NCBI GenBank assembly: GCA_913051935.1
Contig: CAJXCU010000007.1
Coordinates: 1 to 60,742, forward strand
DNA length: 60,742 nt
Direction: 5' to 3'
Origin: an uncultured Flavobacteriales bacterium
GTDB lineage: Bacteria; Bacteroidota; Bacteroidia; Flavobacteriales_D; Crocinitomicaceae
Shown here: positions 55,199-60,742 of the stretch, piece after piece
Numbering within the stretch: the stretch's first letter is position 1
Layout: each line of letters starts with the position of its first letter
Translations under genes and position numbers: made by a program
The notes under the pieces: generated by a model
Database searches by the model: none
What the model was told of the DNA's origin: nothing
What the model saw: only the letters and a program-made list of their open reading frames with translations

Positions 55199-57307
55199 TT
55201 ATTTTTTAATGAATTGCTTCACTACAGATCCAAAAGACGATGACATATGCACATGATAAATCCCACCAGCGTAATCTCCAAGGTCAATAGAAACTATTTT
55301 GTTTGTATTCAACACTGTTTCAAAAATAACCTTACCTGTAATGTCTGTAATTTTAATCTGCTCAAAATTATTTGAGGTATTGGAGGCATCAATTGTAATT
55401 GCGGTGCTGGCCGGATTTGGATAGATTTTTACGTCATTTATCCCATGTAGATCAACGCCACTGGTTCCTCCTCCGGTGTTTTCTACACCTATACCTTCAC
55501 TTCCTCCGAAATCTGCAGCACTGATTGTATAAATTGTTGTATTTCCATTATTTTTTAGCTGTAAATTACCATCTGTTCCTCCCCACTGTGATGCACCCAA
55601 TCCATCACCATAATAGTCGTAAACGGTGAAAGTGTAACAGTCGGAACTGGGTAAATTGACGTCCCAGTTATATTGAGTGAGGTTATCTAATGCGTTTGTG
55701 GGATCGGCCGTTACATTTTCATCTCCTGTTGCAAAATTCCCTGCAACATTTTCATTACCCTCATACCATATTAATGTACCATCGCTGTTTGTTATTTCCA
55801 TATAGGTCTCAGGAGCGTAATTATCCGTTAGTAGCGAAACTTTCAAGGTATTATTGGTCTGAAGGTCACAGTCTGATGGTGTTGGGCCAGGTCCCGTTCC
55901 GGAGCATGGGTCATATGAACCATTTAAGGTGGTTACATTTGAATTTGTAGGGTCTAACCAAGGCTTTAACCTTTCGTTATTTGCTGAACCATTTGAGGTC
56001 CAGTGGTAGGACATCTTACCATACAAATCTGGAGAAGTTGGGGTATTACAATAAGAACTACCACCAGTAAGCGTTCCAACGATCAAACCACTATTGTTAA
56101 ATAATGGTGACCCTGAAGATCCCCCTTCTGTTACACCATGTCCATTTGGGTTAGATGACCATGATAGTCTCCAATGAGAACCACTCGCAGAACCCCACGC
56201 GGTACTTTGTGTAGTACCATTGAAGGTAGAAATCTTTTTTATGTCTCCAGCAGGATGGTGAATTCCTGCTCCACCTTGTGTTGACGAAGAAGCGGCTTTC
56301 CAGCCGTTCCAATACCCACTAAAACTAGACGACTTCAGTGTGTTCACTACAGAAGTTTCATTGTTGTTATTTCCGAGTTTAACCAATAAAAAGTCAGAAC
56401 CTGAATTCCCTCCTCCATCATCAGAGTCAGCAATTCTTGTACATCCTGTGATGTAATAGTTGTCTAAGGAACCCGCCGAGTTTGGATTATTACAATTCGG
56501 TGATTCATAACGGAAATAAAATCTCCAGCTATTCATGTTGTTTGCGCTCGTATTTACACCGCAGTGCAATGCAGTCAGAAAGTAAGGTTTACAATCTTGC
56601 GCTGTGTTGTTGACCAGTGATCCTGTACACCATCCGGCACTGTTTCCTTCAACAATATATATTCTTGCAACACCATCTTTTTCATCTTGCCAAGAATCTC
56701 CAACTGGTGAGCAGTTAACATTCACTTCGCATGGATCAGATTCATTGATTTTTGTCGCATTAGGGTTTCCTGTAGATCGGTAATTATACATTACTCGGTC
56801 AATTTCTATTTGACTTTCCTGGGCGTTTGCTGGTTCTTTCAAAATAAGTATTAGGTCATCACCAAAACATAAAGCCGCGTTTTGCATCTTGTGGGATAAT
56901 ACTTCCTTATTTGTCATAGGCTTGTGCACTAGATAGCCATCCGTATTTCGAATTTCTAAAGTTGATTGACCAAACAGCTCAAACTTTGAAAATAAAAAAC
57001 TTAGTGCTTCAGCTCCGTTTGCTTGAATACGTAGCATCCATATTCTTGAACCATCGCTGTTGATCTTCCAATCTCCATAAAGACCAGGATGAATATTTGT
57101 TGTAATAGCAGTTCCAATTCGATAAAGTGCTCCATTTTTTTCTCTTTCTTCGTCCTCCAAATGAATTTGTGACAGATTTGGAGTTTGAAGCGTTAAAGCA
57201 GGAATGGTTTTTAGGTTTTCAAAAGGTTGTGAAATAAGGTACTTTCGTTGTGCACTTAAATTGATTGATACAAAGGCACACAAAAGCAGTGTAAAAAAGT
57301 TTTTCAT
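55199..57307 (-). CDS. Secreted trypsin-fold protease (lysyl-endopeptidase-like), T9SS type A
   Basis: 702 residues. Signal peptide MKNFFTLLLCAFVSINLSAQ, then a ~170-residue propeptide-like region. The S1-type catalytic domain spans about residues 185-470 with His248 (FLTALHCG), Asp305 (GSDFLLVKL) and Ser398 (GGSSGSPLF), and many Cys, resembling Achromobacter-type lysyl endopeptidases. A beta-sandwich region (about 475-610, with NWDVNLPSSDCYTFTVYDYY) follows. The last ~80 residues (INDVKIYPNPASTAITIDAS, ITDITGKVIFE, GGIYHVHM, KQFIKK) are a T9SS type A sorting domain. The enzyme is therefore probably exported through SprA and anchored or released at the surface. Substrate specificity is not proven by the sequence. 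Confidence 0.93.
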   Translation of the reverse strand: MKNFFTLLLCAFVSINLSAQRKYLISQPFENLKTIPALTLQTPNLSQIHLEDEEREKNGALYRIGTAITTNIHPGLYGDWKINSDGSRIWMLRIQANGAEALSFLFSKFELFGQSTLEIRNTDGYLVHKPMTNKEVLSHKMQNAALCFGDDLILILKEPANAQESQIEIDRVMYNYRSTGNPNATKINESDPCEVNVNCSPVGDSWQDEKDGVARIYIVEGNSAGWCTGSLVNNTAQDCKPYFLTALHCGVNTSANNMNSWRFYFRYESPNCNNPNSAGSLDNYYITGCTRIADSDDGGGNSGSDFLLVKLGNNNNETSVVNTLKSSSFSGYWNGWKAASSSTQGGAGIHHPAGDIKKISTFNGTTQSTAWGSASGSHWRLSWSSNPNGHGVTEGGSSGSPLFNNSGLIVGTLTGGSSYCNTPTSPDLYGKMSYHWTSNGSANNERLKPWLDPTNSNVTTLNGSYDPCSGTGPGPTPSDCDLQTNNTLKVSLLTDNYAPETYMEITNSDGTLIWYEGNENVAGNFATGDENVTADPTNALDNLTQYNWDVNLPSSDCYTFTVYDYYGDGLGASQWGGTDGNLQLKNNGNTTIYTISAADFGGSEGIGVENTGGGTSGVDLHGINDVKIYPNPASTAITIDASNTSNNFEQIKITDITGKVIFETVLNTNKIVSIDLGDYAGGIYHVHMSSSFGSVVKQFIKK

Positions 57308-57381
57308 AGGTTTGTTTTTGGTTTAGACGTCGAAGCTTTAGGAATTCCTTTTCTCGACATAGTTTTGTTAATTTTACCAAA

Positions 57382-57389
57382 CAAATATA
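57382..57389 (-). promoter_or_regulatory. Putative -7 box for the protease gene
   Basis: TATATTTG on the - strand is an exact TAnnTTTG match, giving a leader of about 70 nt before the ATG at 57307. The -33 region is T-rich but lacks TTG at the right distance. Confidence 0.42.
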
Positions 57390-57412
57390 AGTTTTGTAAA
57401 CCAATATTAAAA

Positions 57413-58099
57413 ATGATTAAAATTTGCCTTGTTGAGGATGAAGAAAGTTTGGTTGAATTGATAAAATTTAATCTTGACCTTGAGGGTTATCAAGTTGAGG
57501 TGTATAAAAATGGACGAAAAGCAATTTCAAATGTCCAGAGAATCATCAAAAGCGATCTTGTTGTTTTGGACGTTATGCTTCCTGAGAATAGTGGCTTTGA
57601 CGTCTGTAAGGAAATCAGACGTTTTAGTGAGGTGCCCATTTTATTCCTTTCAGCGAAAGGAATTGCTGCTGACCGAATTCATGGTTTACGTTTGGGCGCA
57701 AATGATTATCTCCCAAAGCCTTTTGATTTGGAAGAGCTCATATTGAGAATTCAAAATCTATTGCCTTCGGATATGTCAGCTAAAGAGGGGAACGAGACTA
57801 TTATTATTGGTTCTAAATCTGTTAACTTTTCGAGCTATGAGTTATCTGATATAACAACTGGCGAACAGCATGTTTTTTCAAAAAGGGAGATAGAATTGCT
57901 CAAGCTTTTTATAGAATCTGAGGGTGTGGTTGTATCAAGAGATGAAATCTTAGATAAACTTTGGGGAAAAGAAAACTTTCCTACTTCAAGAACGATTGAC
58001 AATTACATATTGACCTTTCGGAAAATATTTGAGCCAAACCCTAAGGCTCCAATATATTTTCATTCGATACGCGGGGTCGGCTATAAATTCACACTCTAG
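57413..58099 (+). CDS. OmpR-family response regulator without adjacent kinase
   Basis: 228 residues from the ATG at 57413; a TTG at 57365 would add 16 non-conserved residues. The receiver domain has the acidic pair Glu8-Asp9, phosphoacceptor Asp53 (VLDVMLPENSGFDV), Ser80 and Lys102 (LPKPFD). The C-terminal winged helix is FSKREIELLKLFIES ... RTIDNYILTFRKIF ... IRGVGYKF. It should bind DNA when phosphorylated. No histidine kinase gene lies next to it; the TonB receptor gene starts 6 nt downstream and may be a target or operon partner. Confidence 0.92.
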   Translation: MIKICLVEDEESLVELIKFNLDLEGYQVEVYKNGRKAISNVQRIIKSDLVVLDVMLPENSGFDVCKEIRRFSEVPILFLSAKGIAADRIHGLRLGANDYLPKPFDLEELILRIQNLLPSDMSAKEGNETIIIGSKSVNFSSYELSDITTGEQHVFSKREIELLKLFIESEGVVVSRDEILDKLWGKENFPTSRTIDNYILTFRKIFEPNPKAPIYFHSIRGVGYKFTL

Positions 58100-58105
58100 C
58101 TGTAT

Positions 58106-60328
58106 ATGAAATTACTCTATTTGTTTATTTTTCTTCCCACCTTCACATTTTGTCAAGTTACGGGTTTAATTCAAGGTCAAAATGGCAAGCAATTAAAACC
58201 ACTTTACGGAGCGAAAGTTAAGCTCGTGGGCTCAAATGATGGTGTGATTACGGATGACGATGGGCAGTTTGAATTAATCTTACCTAGGGTACTGCCTGAT
58301 ACACTGATCATTAGTGCAAGAGGTTATTTTTCAGATACAATTCCCGTTACCAAGAACGATAGATTTACGGCTTTTAATATTGTTTTATTTTCTGAACAGC
58401 TACTGCCTGAAGTCATTGTGGGCTATCGAAAAAACACTTCTTCCATATCTCGCCTTAAAGTACTTCATGTTGAAGAACTTACCTCGAGTGAATTACGCAA
58501 AGCAGCTTGTTGTAATTTGGGTGAATCTTTTGAAACCAATGCATCAGTTGATGTGAACATGACTGACGCAGTCTCGGGCGCAAAGAAAATTCGAATGATG
58601 GGATTAGAGGGCATTTACACACAGATTCAGCTTGAGAATATGCCATTCTTGCGAGGTATTGAAAGCTCTTTTGGACTCGAAACTATTCCTGGTTCTTGGA
58701 TTGAATCCATTCAAATTACCAAAGGCGCCGGAAATGTCGTGAACGGTTATGAAAGCATGGCAGGTTTGATCAATTTGGAAATAGCGAAGCCTGAGACGAT
58801 GGATCGATTTTATTTCAATACCTACCAGAACCGGATGGGTAAATCTGAAATTAATTTAATGTCTGGCATTGAGCTAAACGAAAAATGGTCGACAGGAATT
58901 TTTGCTTACCTGAGCTCTCAATGGGGTCAATTGGATGAAAATTCAGATGAATTTATGGACATGCCTATGGGTTCTTATGCCGCCTTTCTAGGAAGATTAG
59001 ATTATGAAGGCGAAAAGATGGAGGCCAAGCTGGGAATGAACATTCATCTGGACACCAAGCTGGGAGGTCAAATAGGCAGTGTTGATAAACCCAATGCTTT
59101 TGGATGGAACAATGACTGGGATACTGACCCGTCAAAATTTGGTTTACAAATTAATAGCAATCATATTAATGTATTTTCGAAGACAGGATTTTTTGGCAAA
59201 CACCCTTCGCAATCCATAGGGATCATTACAAAGTGGAAATATGAAATGATCGACGGTAATTTTGGCAATCGATTTTTTGCTGGAGAAGAAAAAAGAGCCT
59301 ATGTCAATATTATTTATGACGACATTATTAAAACTTCGGATCATAAAATTAAAACAGGTTTGAGCTACAACTATATTGATATACGTCAGTCTACTTCAGA
59401 TAGTCTCACCAGTGATCGAATTGAAAATGTACCAGGTTCATTTTTTGAGTATACCTATACTGGCCCGAGACTTACTTCCGTAATAGGGGCTCGGTATGAT
59501 TATCATTTGATTTTTGGAGAACAGTTTGTTCCTCGCGCACATCTCAAATATAAATTGACGGAACGCACAGATCTTCGGTTTACCTCTGGTAAAGGTTGGC
59601 GAATTCCAAACTATATTATCGATAATGTATCTTTGCTTGCAAATTCTTTTGCTTGGATTTCGCCTGACGAGATTCGTCCCGAAGTTTCATGGAATGTGGG
59701 TGGTTCGGTATTTCAAGAGTTTAAAATGAAACACAGTCCAGCCACATTAACTGTAGACTTTTACAGAACCTGGTTTGAAAATCAGTTGGTGGTTGACAGA
59801 GAAAACAATCAGGTACGGTTTTTTAATCTTGAAAACCAATCTGTTTCCAACAGTTTTCAGGCGGAGCTTTCAATTGAACCTTTAAGAAGATTTGTCATTC
59901 GAGCAGCGTATAAATATTTGGATGTTCGTTCTCTTTTTGGAGATTCGCTACAAGCAAAAGTGATGATTCCAAAGCATAGAGGATTTTTGAATTTGGCCTA
60001 TTCTACCAGAAATAAACGATGGGATTATGACTTGACCTTATCGGTATTTGGTAAATCTAGATTGGCTGCTAATTTGCAGTCAAGCGACGGTTTTAGTGCT
60101 ATTTTCCCTCGTCTCAATGCGCAGATAACCTACAAACTAAAGAGGTGGGACCTGTATATCGGAGGGGAGAATTTAACCAACTACACGCAGCAAAATCCAA
60201 TTGTTGAACCCGAAAATCCATTCGGTCCAAATTTCGATGCGACTCGGGTTTGGGGACCAATTATTGGCTATAATGTGTATTTTGGTATCCGATTTGCAAT
60301 ACCTAAACCAAAAGAAGAAAATGACTAG
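58106..60328 (+). CDS. TonB-dependent receptor, probably metal (copper) related
   Basis: 740 residues. Signal peptide MKLLYLFIFLPTFTFCQ. A carboxypeptidase-regulatory-like beta-sandwich spans residues ~18-95 (GAKVKLVGSNDGVITDDDGQ). The plug follows, with KAACCNLGESFETNASVDVN, AVSGAKKIRMMGLEGIYTQI and SIQITKGAGNVVNGYESMAG. The 22-stranded barrel continues to YFGIRFAIPKP. The Cys-Cys in the plug and the overlapping gene for a heavy-metal-associated protein suggest a metal or metal-chelate substrate, plausibly copper; this is inference. The response regulator lies 6 nt upstream, so the three genes probably form one unit. Confidence 0.9.
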   Translation: MKLLYLFIFLPTFTFCQVTGLIQGQNGKQLKPLYGAKVKLVGSNDGVITDDDGQFELILPRVLPDTLIISARGYFSDTIPVTKNDRFTAFNIVLFSEQLLPEVIVGYRKNTSSISRLKVLHVEELTSSELRKAACCNLGESFETNASVDVNMTDAVSGAKKIRMMGLEGIYTQIQLENMPFLRGIESSFGLETIPGSWIESIQITKGAGNVVNGYESMAGLINLEIAKPETMDRFYFNTYQNRMGKSEINLMSGIELNEKWSTGIFAYLSSQWGQLDENSDEFMDMPMGSYAAFLGRLDYEGEKMEAKLGMNIHLDTKLGGQIGSVDKPNAFGWNNDWDTDPSKFGLQINSNHINVFSKTGFFGKHPSQSIGIITKWKYEMIDGNFGNRFFAGEEKRAYVNIIYDDIIKTSDHKIKTGLSYNYIDIRQSTSDSLTSDRIENVPGSFFEYTYTGPRLTSVIGARYDYHLIFGEQFVPRAHLKYKLTERTDLRFTSGKGWRIPNYIIDNVSLLANSFAWISPDEIRPEVSWNVGGSVFQEFKMKHSPATLTVDFYRTWFENQLVVDRENNQVRFFNLENQSVSNSFQAELSIEPLRRFVIRAAYKYLDVRSLFGDSLQAKVMIPKHRGFLNLAYSTRNKRWDYDLTLSVFGKSRLAANLQSSDGFSAIFPRLNAQITYKLKRWDLYIGGENLTNYTQQNPIVEPENPFGPNFDATRVWGPIIGYNVYFGIRFAIPKPKEEND

Positions 60329-60674
60329 TAAAGTAAAATCCATTTTAGTATTCATCCTCATGATGACGTTGTGTGCATTTTCAAACAAAATGAATGCTCA
60401 AAAGTCCAATACGATAGAATTTCATACCTCTGCGCAATGCGGAATGTGTAAAGAAAAGATTGAGGGAGCCATGAACTATGAGCGTGGTATTCAATTTGTC
60501 GAGCTAAATATGGAGAATATGTTTCTTACGGTTAAGTATAAAACAAAGGTTCATACTGAATTAACGATTAAAAATATAGTTGCTAAACTAGGTTATTCAG
60601 CGGGAGAGGTAAAGGCAAATGAGAAGGCAATGAATGAATTGCCTAAATGCTGTCAGCCAGGATCACACCTTTAG
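60321..60674 (+). CDS. Exported heavy-metal-associated (HMA) domain protein
   Basis: 117 residues from the ATG at 60321, which overlaps the TonB receptor stop by 8 nt. Earlier in-frame codons lie inside the receptor gene in another frame and are not needed. A signal peptide (SILVFILMMTLCAFSNKMNAQ) precedes an HMA fold with the metal-binding motif CGMC (Cys40, Cys43) and a C-terminal CC pair (Cys110, Cys111). HMA domains bind Cu(I) and similar ions. Coupling to the receptor suggests handing metal across the periplasm. Metal identity is inferred from the family only. Confidence 0.85.
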   Translation: MTSKVKSILVFILMMTLCAFSNKMNAQKSNTIEFHTSAQCGMCKEKIEGAMNYERGIQFVELNMENMFLTVKYKTKVHTELTIKNIVAKLGYSAGEVKANEKAMNELPKCCQPGSHL

Positions 60675-60706
60675 TTTTTTTTCATTTCTTTCCGATTAAA
60701 AATGTT

Positions 60707-60714
60707 TACCTTCG
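60707..60714 (+). promoter_or_regulatory. Putative -7 box before the next gene
   Basis: TACCTTCG fits TAnnTTTG with one change and lies 17 nt before an ATG at 60732. The region upstream is T-rich without a clear TTG. Confidence 0.35.
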
Positions 60715-60731
60715 CCACCTAGTTAAAAGCA

Positions 60732-60742
60732 ATGAGTGATTC
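60732..60742 (+). CDS. Possible start of the next gene, truncated
   Basis: An ATG followed by codons for Ser and Asp runs off the window end. Only the promoter-like box upstream supports it; the product cannot be identified. Confidence 0.2.

Overview
The window comes from a low-GC member of the Bacteroidota, most likely a Flavobacteriia-type marine or freshwater bacterium. Evidence: type IX secretion (T9SS) and gliding genes (sprA, gldA, PorP/SprF), secreted proteins with T9SS type A and type B C-terminal sorting domains, the gene order maeB-ruvA-sprA, a TonB receptor with a carboxypeptidase-regulatory-like domain, starts without clear Shine-Dalgarno sequences, and -7 boxes of the TAnnTTTG type upstream of many genes. 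I see no tRNA, rRNA, CRISPR array, insertion sequence or phage gene.

Layout. 1-5051: a secretion cassette on the + strand with a truncated repeat-rich type B cargo, PorP/SprF and an OmpA/PD40 lipoprotein-like partner. 5156-11473: + strand housekeeping genes (membrane protein, rnpA, S41 protease, O-antigen ligase-like protein, gldA, tyrS). 11495-17091: - strand queA and a probable surface O-acylation operon (two SGNH proteins and an MBOAT acyltransferase). 17139-19136: a DUF255 thioredoxin-like protein. 19133-22283: a split transketolase whose two halves are separated by a von Willebrand A gene. 22418-25689: a small secreted protein and a CUB/P-domain T9SS type B cargo. 25728-30366: hutU tightly coupled to a GT-C-like membrane protein and a Ca-dependent PI-PLC-like enzyme. 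30367-38959: - strand PpiD/SurA-like chaperone, a 1232-residue barrel plus Ig-repeat protein, a YD-repeat protein and glycyl-tRNA synthetase. 39040-39789: a cyclase-family hydrolase. 39790-40331: the only long gene-free stretch; it holds two tandem, divergent, covarying structured RNAs. 40332-50986: - strand maeB-ruvA-sprA-GNAT. 51064-55047: 2-oxoglutarate dehydrogenase E1 and E2. 55199-57307: a lysyl-endopeptidase-like T9SS protease. 57413-60674: an orphan OmpR-type regulator, a TonB receptor and a small heavy-metal-binding protein.

How it fits together. SprA is the outer-membrane channel of T9SS, and the window encodes three of its probable substrates (the 1-2551 and 22786-25689 type B proteins and the 55199-57307 type A protease) plus one PorP/SprF accessory. 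maeB and sucAB feed central carbon flow. The most unusual item is the RNA pair at 39807-40243. Both copies share the same architecture, with compensatory base changes in the stems and a 23-nt identical internal segment. They read best on the - strand, where one has a good promoter and the other a strong terminator. The architecture resembles 6S RNA, but this is an inference.
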